From Streptomyces sp. ISL-98 (GTDB taxonomy: Bacteria > Actinomycetota > Actinomycetes > Streptomycetales > Streptomycetaceae), in contig NZ_JAGGPB010000026.1 in assembly GCF_018614055.1 (NCBI RefSeq), positions 124,001-188,000 on the forward strand: a stretch of 64,000 nucleotides of DNA. The letters run 5' to 3'. The translations under genes were made by a program, and so were the position numbers. Below the pieces are notes generated by a model that did no database searches, was not told the DNA's origin, and saw only the letters and a program-made list of their open reading frames with translations. Positions within the stretch are counted from its first letter, which is position 1, and every line of letters begins with the position of its first letter. Below are positions 55,608 through 63,291 of this stretch, piece after piece.

Positions 55608-56420
55608 TCAGCTCTCGTCGAGCAGGCGCAGCCGCAGCCGCTCACGTGTCTCGGGCGTGATCTTCAGGCCCTCGGCGAGGTAGCGGTCGGTGGTGCCCCA
55701 GGTCTCGTCGATGGTCTCGAAGGCGGCGGCCAGGTACTCGGCGCGCGCCTCGAAGAGCGGGCTGAGCAGCGCCATGACCTCGGGTGACATCCCGACGGGG
55801 GAGTTGTCGCTGCGGCGCACCTTGTAGCGGCGGTGCGGGTCGTTCGACTTGAGATAGTCCGCCTCGATCGCCTCGCGCTCCACACCGACAGCCAGCAGCG
55901 TCACCGCGATCGAAAGCCCCGCCCGGTCCTTGCCCGCCGCGCAGTGCATCAGTGCGGGGACGCTGTCCTCGGCGAGTGCGTGCAGTACCCGGCTGTGCTC
56001 CTCCGTACGCTCCTTCATGATCAAGCGGTACGTCGCGGACATCCGGTCCGCGGCCTTGCCGTCGGAGAGGATCGACCGCAGCTCGTCGAGGTCGCCGTCG
56101 CGGACCATCTTCCAGAATTCGGCGCCGTCGGCCGGGTCGGTCAGCGGCAGATTGACATTGCGCACGCCGGGCAGCTCGACGTCCGGGCCCTCCAGCTTCT
56201 GGTCCGCCGCATTGCGGAAGTCGAAGATCGTGTGGAGGCCGAGCGAGCCCAGGAAAGCCGCGTCGGAGTCGGTCGCGTGCGCCAGGTGACCGCTGCGGAA
56301 GAGCACTCCGTACCGCACCCGACGCCCGTCCACGGTCGGCAGTCCGCCCACGTCACGGAAGTTGCGCACTCCCGAAAGCTCGGGCTCTGTCGACGGGACC
56401 TGCGGCAGCTGCTGTGTCAC
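55608..56420 (-). CDS. Tyrosine-protein phosphatase (DSP-like, Y_phosphatase3)
   Basis: 270 residues from a GTG at 56420 with AGGAG five bases upstream. The N-terminal GVRNFRDVGGLPTVDGRRVR is the standard opening of bacterial Y_phosphatase3 proteins. The phosphate-binding loop is MHCAAGKDRAGLSIAVTLLA near residue 165, matching HCxxGKDR(T/A), with Ala in place of the usual Thr. The general-acid region is NLPLTDPADGAEF near 95. It dephosphorylates phosphotyrosine proteins or phosphoinositides; relatives include secreted virulence phosphatases, but no signal peptide is seen here. It converges on the DUF6126 gene and is divergent from the GH36 gene. Confidence 0.92.
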   Translation of the reverse strand: MTQQLPQVPSTEPELSGVRNFRDVGGLPTVDGRRVRYGVLFRSGHLAHATDSDAAFLGSLGLHTIFDFRNAADQKLEGPDVELPGVRNVNLPLTDPADGAEFWKMVRDGDLDELRSILSDGKAADRMSATYRLIMKERTEEHSRVLHALAEDSVPALMHCAAGKDRAGLSIAVTLLAVGVEREAIEADYLKSNDPHRRYKVRRSDNSPVGMSPEVMALLSPLFEARAEYLAAAFETIDETWGTTDRYLAEGLKITPETRERLRLRLLDES

Positions 56421-56589
56421 GGTGGCTCCTGAAGGGTCTGCCGTCGGCGTTGCTCGCCGACTTCGGCGCCTTTTGACGATACGACATTGGTTCGTGAGGC
56501 AACCATCTCGGCTGTCCCTGCACAGGCGTTGCCCCAGGGACGTCGGGCGAACCAAAATGTTTGGACCTGTTCGGATCTGGGGGGCTCGG

Positions 56590-58704
56590 ATGATCGAGAC
56601 TGGTGGCGACGGGCGTACCTGGCTGCTTTCGGGGGCGGCAGGGAGCTACGGGCTGCACCTCACCGACCGCGACGAGCTGGTGCACCTGCACTGGGGTCCG
56701 CGCATCTCCCTCGCCGACGCGGAGTCGCTCGCCGCCGAACCCCCACCGCCCTACTGGCCGTTCGAGTCGCAGCTCGACGGGCGCGAGGAGTACCCGGTCG
56801 AGGGCGGCCCCCGTTTCGTACGGCCCGCCCTGTCCGTACGTACGCCCGCGGTACGCGGCACCGAGTGGCGCCGCACCGACTCCACCGTGGCGGGCGACGA
56901 GCTGCGGCTGTCCTTCGCCGATCCCGTGCACCACCTGGGCGTCACTCTTCACTACCGGATGCGCGAGGACTCCGCCGTCGTCGAGCGGTGGGCCACCGTC
57001 ACGCACGAGGGCCCGGCGGACTCCCCGGACCTGGAGCTGCTGCGGGCCGACGCCGCGGCCTGGACGCTGCCTCTGCGCGAGCGGTGGCGGCTGAGCCAGC
57101 TGCACGGCCGGTGGGCGGCCGAGTCCCGGCTCGTACGTTCGGAGCTCACTCCCGGCGAGAAGGTCCTGGGCAGCCGGCGCGGCCATACCGGGCACCAGCA
57201 CCTGCCGTGGGTCGCACTCGACGCGCAGGGGGCCACGGAGGAGAGCGGCGAGGTGTACGGGTGCGCGCTCGGCTGGTCCGGGTCGTGGCGCATCGCCGTA
57301 CAGCAGCTTCCCGACGGTACCGTGCAGATCACCGGCGGGGCCGGTCACGACGATTCGGGTCTGCTGCGGCTGGCGCCCGGCGGAACGTACACCACACCCG
57401 TCTTCGCCGGGCTGTGGAGCGAGGGCGGGTTCGGCGGGGCGAGCCGGGCCTGGCACGCCTGGCAGCTCGCGCATGTCATCCCGGACGCCGACCGGCTGCG
57501 GCCCGTCCTCTACAACTCCTGGGAAGCGACCGGCTTCGACATCTCCGAGCAGCAGCAGCGCACGCTCGCGCGACGGGCTGCGGACATCGGCGTCGAGCTG
57601 TTCGTGGTGGACGACGCGTGGTTCGGCGCGCGGGTCAGCGACCGGGCCGGGCTCGGCGACTGGACACCGAACCGCGACCGCTTCCCCGGCGGGCTGGGGC
57701 CGCTGGCCGACGAAGTGCACGGCCTCGGTATGCAGTTCGGGATCTGGGTCGAGCCCGAGATGGTCAATGCCGACAGCGATCTGTACCGGGCGCACCCCGA
57801 CTGGGTGCAGCATCACCCGGGGCGCACCCGCACCGAGTTCCGCAACCAGCTCGTGCTCAATCTCGCCCGTGACGATGTCCAGACCTACCTCTGGGAGCAG
57901 CTCGACGGGCTGCTGTCGGCCGCGCCGGTCGACTATGTGAAGTGGGACTTCAACCGCTGCTTCACCGACGCGGGCTGGCCGGGCGAACCGTATCCGCAGA
58001 AGCTGTGGACCGCGCATGTGCACGCCCTGTACGGGCTGCTCGACCGGCTGCGGGCCGCGCACCCCACCGTCGCCTTCGAGTCCTGCTCGGGCGGCGGCGG
58101 GCGGATCGACCTCGGGATTCTCTCCCGTACCGACCAGGTGTGGACCTCCGACAACACCGACCCGCTGGACCGGCTCGTCATCCAGCACGGCTTCAGCCAG
58201 CTGCACCCGGCGCGCGCGATGGCCGCATGGGTCACCGACAGCCCGAACACCCAGCTCAATGGGCGGGTCAGCTCGCTGCGCTTCCGCTTCGTGAGTGCGA
58301 TGGCGGGCGTGCTCGGCATCGGCGGCGATCTGACCGAGTGGGGCGAGCACGAGATCGCCGAGGCGCGCGAGTGGGTGGATCTCTACAAGGAGATCAGGCC
58401 GGTCGTGCAGCACGGCGAGATGCACCGGCTGCGCCCGCCCGACGGCGGCCTGAGCGCCGTCCAGTACACGCACGGGGACGACATCGTCGTCCTCGCCTGG
58501 CTCCAGGCCCAGCATTACGGCGAGCAGCAGCCACCGCTGCGGCTGCGCGGGCTCGACCCGGCGGCGGCTTACGCGTGCCTGGACACGTCAGCCGTGCACC
58601 GCGGGGCCGTACTGCTCCACCGGGGTCTGCGCACGGCGCTGCGCGGCGATCTGGACGCTGCGGTCTTCCGGCTGCGGCGGGTGCGCGGATCGGGAGATGC
58701 GTAA
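56590..58704 (+). CDS. GH36 alpha-galactosidase
   Basis: 704 residues from the ATG at 56590, behind GGGGGG; an ATG at 56557 would add eleven residues. An N-terminal beta-sandwich (residues 1-300) precedes the (beta/alpha)8 barrel that opens near WEATGFDISEQQQRTLARRA. The nucleophile is Asp 453 in VDYVKWDFNRCFTDAGWPGE, and the acid/base is likely Asp 521 in VWTSDNTDPLDRLVIQHGFS, both matching GH36 motifs. SGGGGRIDLGILSR is also family-typical. No signal peptide, so the enzyme is cytoplasmic and should hydrolyse alpha-galactosides such as melibiose or raffinose after uptake. No transporter is adjacent. Confidence 0.94.
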   Translation: MIETGGDGRTWLLSGAAGSYGLHLTDRDELVHLHWGPRISLADAESLAAEPPPPYWPFESQLDGREEYPVEGGPRFVRPALSVRTPAVRGTEWRRTDSTVAGDELRLSFADPVHHLGVTLHYRMREDSAVVERWATVTHEGPADSPDLELLRADAAAWTLPLRERWRLSQLHGRWAAESRLVRSELTPGEKVLGSRRGHTGHQHLPWVALDAQGATEESGEVYGCALGWSGSWRIAVQQLPDGTVQITGGAGHDDSGLLRLAPGGTYTTPVFAGLWSEGGFGGASRAWHAWQLAHVIPDADRLRPVLYNSWEATGFDISEQQQRTLARRAADIGVELFVVDDAWFGARVSDRAGLGDWTPNRDRFPGGLGPLADEVHGLGMQFGIWVEPEMVNADSDLYRAHPDWVQHHPGRTRTEFRNQLVLNLARDDVQTYLWEQLDGLLSAAPVDYVKWDFNRCFTDAGWPGEPYPQKLWTAHVHALYGLLDRLRAAHPTVAFESCSGGGGRIDLGILSRTDQVWTSDNTDPLDRLVIQHGFSQLHPARAMAAWVTDSPNTQLNGRVSSLRFRFVSAMAGVLGIGGDLTEWGEHEIAEAREWVDLYKEIRPVVQHGEMHRLRPPDGGLSAVQYTHGDDIVVLAWLQAQHYGEQQPPLRLRGLDPAAAYACLDTSAVHRGAVLLHRGLRTALRGDLDAAVFRLRRVRGSGDA

Positions 58705-58992
58705 TGGTTCGGGATGTTGCGTTGCACTTCGGGCTAATCGGGCAATTGGTTGTAACTCCCCTTGCTCGTAAGGGGAATGGCCGGTCCCCTGGTGAGCAGG
58801 ATCATATTTGTGACGGTGCGTGGCGAGGCGCCGAACGGAAATGCCTGGTCCTGGGCGGAGGTTTGAGATCCGTAATCCACGGAGTGTGACCGGAATTTCA
58901 TGGTGAATTCCCGCTGGCCAATGCCCGAGTGAATGGAGTGGCTTGTCCACAGGCGTCCTATCGGCTTACGGTCACCGTCAATCCGGGTGGAC
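58705..58992 (+). other. Intergenic segment and promoter region upstream of the riboswitch
   Basis: This 288-bp stretch is lower in GC than the rest of the window and has no supported gene. It should contain the promoter of the M23 transcript. AT-richer blocks at 58725-58765 and 58860-58920 are candidate promoter regions. I could not fix a -35/-10 pair. Confidence 0.4.
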
Positions 58993-59175
58993 CGCCTAAT
59001 CCTGCCACCGCCCGGCAACCGCACTCACTCACTCAAGCGTGGCAGGAGCGGGGGACCCAGGTAAGTACGCCGTTCATCCGGATCTGCACGTCGGTCCGGA
59101 CCGGCTCGGGGTGAAGTCGCGCGAGAGCGCGGCCGGGCATCTCCAGCCCGAACCCGACAGCTCACCTCGTAGGCG
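58993..59175 (+). ncRNA. ydaO/yuaA-type c-di-AMP riboswitch
   Basis: The conserved blocks appear in order: CGCCT (58993-58997) pairing with AGGCG (59171-59175) as P1, and an 8-bp stem CCTGCCAC (59001-59008) with GTGGCAGG (59039-59046). The core GGGGGACCCAGGTAAG follows, then GGGGTGAAGTCGCG, and finally CCCGAACCCGACAGCTCACC with TCGTAGGCG. These match the actinobacterial ydaO element, which binds c-di-AMP and commonly precedes genes for Rpf and M23 cell-wall hydrolases. It sits 17 bases before the start of the M23 gene, so it probably controls that gene by termination or blocking initiation. Confidence 0.88.
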
Positions 59176-59192
59176 ACGGAGAGGAATTCGCC

Positions 59193-60092
59193 ATGCCTGC
59201 AAAGGGTAAGCACCGTCGCCCGAGGTCGAACTCGATCACTCGCGGTTTTGTCGCCGCGGGCACGGGCGGTGCCGCACTCGCACTCCCGCTCATTGCCGCC
59301 ACCGGCGCGAATGCCGCGGAGAAGGCCGCACCGGCCGCCGCCTCCTCGCCCGTGACGCAGAAGGCTGCGGAGAAGGTCACCAAGAAGGCCACGCAGGCAG
59401 CTGCGAAGAAGACCGGCACGAAGACCTACTCCGTCGTCTCCGGCGACTATCTGTCGAAGATCGCCGACCGGGAGAACGTGCGCGGCGGCTGGCAGAAGCT
59501 GTACGCCGACAACCGTGAGGTCGTCGGCGGCAACCCCTCGCTGATCCTTCCGGGCATGAAGCTCACCATCGGCGCCAAGGCCCCGGCCGAGGCTCCCGCC
59601 GCCCCCCAGGCGAAGGCCGAGGCCAAGCCCGAGGTCAAGCCGCAGGCCGAGGCCGCGGCCAAGCAGGAGACCAGCACCGTCACCGGCTCCGGCTTCTCCG
59701 CCCCGGTCCCCGCGGGCGTCACCACGCCGTACCGCGCCGCCGGCGGCAGCTGGTCCAGCGGCTACCACACGGGCGTCGACTTCTCCGCGTCGAGCGGCAC
59801 GCCGGTCAAGGCTGTCAGCTCCGGCACCGTCGTCTCCGCCGGATGGGGCGGCGCGTACGGCAACGAGGTCGTCATCAAGCACGACGACGGCCGGTACTCG
59901 CAGTACGCCCACCTGTCCTCGCTGGCCGTCTCGTCCGGCCAGAGCGTCAGCGGCGGCACCCAGATCGGTCTCTCCGGCAGCACGGGCAACTCCACCGGCC
60001 CGCACCTGCACTTCGAGATCCGGACCGGCCCGGGCTACGGCTCGGACGTCGACCCGCTGGCCTACCTGCGCGGCAACGGCGTCTCCATCTGA
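59193..60092 (+). CDS. Secreted LysM-M23 peptidoglycan endopeptidase
   Basis: 299 residues, ATG with GGAGAGGA upstream. A Tat- or Sec-type signal (RRPRSNSITRGFVAAGTGGA, then LPLIAATGANAAEKA) leads to a LysM domain at residues about 77-127 (YSVVSGDYLSKIADRENVRG). An Ala/Lys/Glu/Pro linker follows, and then the M23 LytM domain from about 175. Zinc motifs are in SGYHTGVDFSASSGTPVKAV and SYAH-type YSQYAHLSSLAVSSG, and GPHLHFEIRTGPG. It cleaves peptide crosslinks in peptidoglycan. The c-di-AMP riboswitch in its leader ties it to turgor or wall stress control. Confidence 0.94.
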   Translation: MPAKGKHRRPRSNSITRGFVAAGTGGAALALPLIAATGANAAEKAAPAAASSPVTQKAAEKVTKKATQAAAKKTGTKTYSVVSGDYLSKIADRENVRGGWQKLYADNREVVGGNPSLILPGMKLTIGAKAPAEAPAAPQAKAEAKPEVKPQAEAAAKQETSTVTGSGFSAPVPAGVTTPYRAAGGSWSSGYHTGVDFSASSGTPVKAVSSGTVVSAGWGGAYGNEVVIKHDDGRYSQYAHLSSLAVSSGQSVSGGTQIGLSGSTGNSTGPHLHFEIRTGPGYGSDVDPLAYLRGNGVSI

Positions 60093-60119
60093 CGCACCCC
60101 GCCACTGCGGAATCCTCTC

Positions 60120-60169
60120 CGTACGCCCCCTTTCCCCCGCCACAACTGGCAGGAGGAAAGGGGCGTACG
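60120..60169 (+). terminator. Terminator hairpin of the M23 gene
   Basis: CGTACGCCCC pairs with GGGGCGTACG around inner TTTCC/GGAAA pairing, starting 28 bases after the M23 stop. A short T-run (GTGTTTTCGG) follows, so it is a plausible intrinsic terminator. Confidence 0.7.
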
Positions 60170-60284
60170 TGTGTTTTCGGCGTATTCCGGATTGGGTGAA
60201 TCTTGACCGGTGTCTTATCTCACCCCTCGTCAACCCCTCCCTACGGTGGCGTAGGTCACTTGCCCCAGTGAAGGATGTATCGAC

Positions 60285-61076
60285 GTGGCAGACGATTCGA
60301 GATCATTCAGTGCAGGCACCATCGGGTCGTACGCGGCGATCGGCGACAGCTTCACCGAAGGAGTCGGCGACCCCGGACCCGACGGTGCGTTCATCGGCTG
60401 GGCCGACAGGCTGGCCGTACTCCTCGACGACCGCGTCCCCGAGCACACGTTCCGCTATGCCAACCTCGCCGTGCGCGGCCGGCTCCTCGACCAGATCGTG
60501 GAGGAACAGGTCCCGCGCGCCCGGGAACTGGCCCCCGATCTGGTGAGTTTCTGTGCGGGAGGCAACGACATCCTCCGGCCCGGCAGCGACCCGGACGACG
60601 TCGCCGAGCGCTTCGAGCGGGCCGTGGCCGACCTCACCAACGCCGTGGGCACCGTCATGGTGACCACCGGCTTCGACACGCGGGGCGTGCCCGTCCTGCG
60701 CCATCTGCGGGGCAAGATCGCGACGTACACGGCGCACGTACGGGCCGTCGCCGACCGGTACGACTGCCCGGTGCTCGACCTGTGGTCGCTCAAGTCTGTT
60801 CAGGACAGGCGCGCTTGGGACGGCGACCGGCTGCACCTCTCGCCCGAGGGGCACACACGCGTCGCGCTGCGCGCGGCGCAGGTGCTCGGGCTCGACGTGC
60901 CGGCCGACCCGGACCAGGCATGGCCGCCGCAGGCGCCGCGCGGCACGCTGGAGGCGCGCAAGGACAACATCCAGTGGGCGCGCGAGCACCTGGTGCCATG
61001 GATCGGGCGGCGGCTGCGCGGCGAGTCGTCAGGCGATCACGTCGAGGCGAAGAGGCCCGACCTGCTGCCGCTCTGA
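60285..61076 (+). CDS. SGNH/GDSL family hydrolase
   Basis: 263 residues from a GTG with AAGGA nine bases upstream. The four SGNH blocks are visible: block I GSYAAIGDSFTEGVGDPGPD near residue 15 with the catalytic Ser, block II Gly in YANLAVRGRLLDQIVEEQ, block III LVSFCAGGNDILRPGSD near 90, and block V DGDRLHLSPEGHTRVALRAA near 180 with Asp and His. No signal peptide, so it acts inside the cell, probably as an esterase, lipase or acetyl-hydrolase; substrate unknown. Its last 48 bases overlap the convergent STM4011-type gene. Confidence 0.92.
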   Translation: MADDSRSFSAGTIGSYAAIGDSFTEGVGDPGPDGAFIGWADRLAVLLDDRVPEHTFRYANLAVRGRLLDQIVEEQVPRARELAPDLVSFCAGGNDILRPGSDPDDVAERFERAVADLTNAVGTVMVTTGFDTRGVPVLRHLRGKIATYTAHVRAVADRYDCPVLDLWSLKSVQDRRAWDGDRLHLSPEGHTRVALRAAQVLGLDVPADPDQAWPPQAPRGTLEARKDNIQWAREHLVPWIGRRLRGESSGDHVEAKRPDLLPL

Positions 61077-61919
61077 ATGCCCGGCGGGTATGCGTTCCAG
61101 GACGCCGCCCGCGAAGACGTCGTACAACGGCAGCGTCTCCAGGTGGACATAGCCGATGTGACAGTCGCAGACGGCGAGGGGGCAGGCGCGCGGGCCCAGC
61201 GCCTGCCGGTACGAGCCGTCGTAGAGATTGCCGAGCTCCGAGCGGACGAAGTGGCAGCGGCGCACCGTGCCGTCCCCGTCCACCGAGATGACCGACTCGC
61301 CCGTACGACAGGGCAGTCCGGCCGAGCGGTGCGGGTGGCGGCTGTACGGGAAGAGGGGGTCCAGGGCGGTCCAGCGGGCGGCCTCCTCGTCCGTATAGGT
61401 GCGGCCCTCGGCCGCGTTGACCCAGAGATACACCTCGCCGGGGAGGGCGGCGCGCAGCCGTCGCGCCTCGTCGAGGTGCTCAGGGAAGCCGACGACACCG
61501 ACGCTGAAGCGCGCGCCCATCGCCGTCAGGTCGCGGCACTTGGCGAGGAAGCGGTCGTACGGGGTCTGGCCCGGATGGTAGGTGCACCACAGCGCGAGCG
61601 TGTCGAGGTCGGCCTGTGCGAGCCAGTCGGTGCGGCAGCTGAGGTTCGTCTGGATGGCGACGCGCGCGAGGTGCGGCAGCCGGGACAGCTCGGCGAGCGC
61701 CTCGCGGTACCAGGAGCGGACCAGGCCCTCGCCCCAGGGGGTGAAGAGCACCGAAAGGCGGTCGCCGGTCTGCGCGGCGGCCCAGGCGGTGAAACGCTCC
61801 AGCGCGGCGCGGTCGGCGCGCAACTGCTCAGGGGTGTCACGGCGCTTGGCGAACGGGCAGTACGGACAGTCGTAGTCGCAGGAGGCGAGCGGGCCGCGGT
61901 AGAGAATCGTCAGGTCCAT
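61029..61919 (-). CDS. STM4011 family radical SAM protein
   Basis: 296 residues. The SAM cluster motif CX3CX2C is C14, C18, C21 in YRGPLASCDYDCPYCPFAKR. TDWLAQADLDTLALWCTYHP and PLFPYSRHPHRSAGLPCRTG follow. A C-terminal cysteine group (RRCHFVRSELGNLYDG, ACPLAVCDCHIGYVHLE) resembles a SPASM/Twitch auxiliary cluster site, as seen in enzymes that modify peptides. Family named after Salmonella STM4011; function unknown. Seven bases separate it from the STM4012-type gene upstream on the same strand. Its 3' end overlaps the SGNH gene by 48 bases. Confidence 0.88.
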   Translation of the reverse strand: MDLTILYRGPLASCDYDCPYCPFAKRRDTPEQLRADRAALERFTAWAAAQTGDRLSVLFTPWGEGLVRSWYREALAELSRLPHLARVAIQTNLSCRTDWLAQADLDTLALWCTYHPGQTPYDRFLAKCRDLTAMGARFSVGVVGFPEHLDEARRLRAALPGEVYLWVNAAEGRTYTDEEAARWTALDPLFPYSRHPHRSAGLPCRTGESVISVDGDGTVRRCHFVRSELGNLYDGSYRQALGPRACPLAVCDCHIGYVHLETLPLYDVFAGGVLERIPAGHSERQQVGPLRLDVIA

Positions 61920-61926
61920 GGCGGGC

Positions 61927-63291
61927 TCATTTCAGTTCGTACGCGGCCATGGCGGCCCGTACGGAGTCGGAGAAGAGCTCGGGGCCGAGCGCGTCGGAGT
62001 GTGCGAGGCCCTCGGGGGACAGGCGCAGCAGGCCGGGGCCGGCCGTGTCGTCGAGCCAGCCACGCGCCGCGAAGCGGTCGAGCTCGGCGGCGAAGTCGTC
62101 GGCAGGCGCGGCGCCGAACCGGTCGGCGTACTCGGCCAGGGGCATTCCGTCTGCCTGCAGGAGCGACTGGAGCAGGTGGCGGCGGCGTGCCTCGTCGGCG
62201 TCGACGTACCGGCCGACCTCGGCACGGGAGAAGTCCTCGGTGGCGGTGTAGTCGTCGATGATCGACCGTATTTCGCGCATGTCGACGGCGTAGTCGAAGG
62301 AGTAGTGGAGCGCGGAGGTGTACGACCGGGCTCCGCAGCCGAGGCCGATCATGCCGTCGGTCTGGCAGGCGTAGTCGTCGGCCGCCTGCTTCGGCGCATC
62401 CTTGCGGCGGAACATCCGCATCGACACCTGCTCGTAGCCGTGCTCAACGAGGTGGTCCCGGCCCTCGCGGTACAGCCGCAGCCGCTGGGCGTCCCAGGCG
62501 GCGTCGGCTTCGGCGCCGATCCGGCCGAGGCCGGTCAGCGGGCGTACGTACAAGGGGTAGAGGTAGAGCTCCTCGGGCCGCCAGGCGAGCGCGGCGTCGA
62601 GCGACACGCGCCAGGTGTCCGAGGTCTGGCCCTCTATGCCGTAGATCAGGTCGATGTTGAGGACGGGGATACGGGCGTCGCGGATGCGGCCGAGGGCCGC
62701 CTCGACGTCGGCGCGGCGCTGCGGGCGCACCGCGGCGCGGGCCTCGGCGTCGACGAAGCTCTGGATTCCGAGGCTGAGGCGCGTCGTACCACGGTCGGCG
62801 AGCACGGCGAGCCGGTCGGCCGTCGCGGTCGCGGGGGACGCCTCGACGGAGAGCGGCACGGCGCGCAGGTCCGCGCCCATCCGCTTCTCGGCGATGTCGC
62901 AGAGCCGCTCCAGCTCGCCGGCCGTGAGGAAGGTGGGGGTGCCGCCGCCGAAGGCAGCGGCGGCGAAGCGGGTCCCGCCTCCTTCTCCGGCCTCGCCTCC
63001 GGCCTTGTCTCCGGTCTCGTCGAGGGCGTCGCGTACGGCGGTGGCCTGGCGGTCGAGTGCGTCGAGATACCGGCCGGTCAGCTCGTCCGGGGCGCCGATC
63101 CGGGTGAAGAGGTTGCAGAAGCCGCAGCGGACCTCGCAGAACGGTATGTGGAGGTAGAGGGAGAGGGCGTTCTTGGGCTCGCCCGCCCACAGATCGCGCA
63201 GCGCGGGGCGGCTCTTCAGCTCGCGATACGCCGTTTTGTGCGGGTAGGCGTAGACGTAACTCTGGTACGGGCGGGGCGTCCTGGTGCTCAT
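61927..63291 (-). CDS. STM4012 family radical SAM protein (HemN-like)
   Basis: 454 residues from the ATG at 63291 (MSTRTPRPYQSYVYAYPHKT). The cluster motif is C52, C56, C59 in LYLHIPFCEVRCGFCNLFTR, and AFGGGTPTFLTAGELERLCD near residue 115 is the HemN-type GGGTP block. SLGIQSFVDAEARAAVRP near 170 and VLNIDLIYGIEGQTSDTW near 205 are also HemN-like. The C-terminal winged-helix-like region contains GLGCGARSYTSALHYSFDYA near 330. It resembles coproporphyrinogen dehydrogenase relatives but belongs to the STM4012 branch of unknown function. Its ATG overlaps the stop of the upstream STM4013-type gene by four bases. Confidence 0.9.
   Translation of the reverse strand: MSTRTPRPYQSYVYAYPHKTAYRELKSRPALRDLWAGEPKNALSLYLHIPFCEVRCGFCNLFTRIGAPDELTGRYLDALDRQATAVRDALDETGDKAGGEAGEGGGTRFAAAAFGGGTPTFLTAGELERLCDIAEKRMGADLRAVPLSVEASPATATADRLAVLADRGTTRLSLGIQSFVDAEARAAVRPQRRADVEAALGRIRDARIPVLNIDLIYGIEGQTSDTWRVSLDAALAWRPEELYLYPLYVRPLTGLGRIGAEADAAWDAQRLRLYREGRDHLVEHGYEQVSMRMFRRKDAPKQAADDYACQTDGMIGLGCGARSYTSALHYSFDYAVDMREIRSIIDDYTATEDFSRAEVGRYVDADEARRRHLLQSLLQADGMPLAEYADRFGAAPADDFAAELDRFAARGWLDDTAGPGLLRLSPEGLAHSDALGPELFSDSVRAAMAAYELK

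Noticed and set aside
56353..58515. 720-codon minus-strand frame over the GH36 gene
   Set aside because: Antisense to an alpha-galactosidase with both catalytic Asp residues; no ribosome site or domain.
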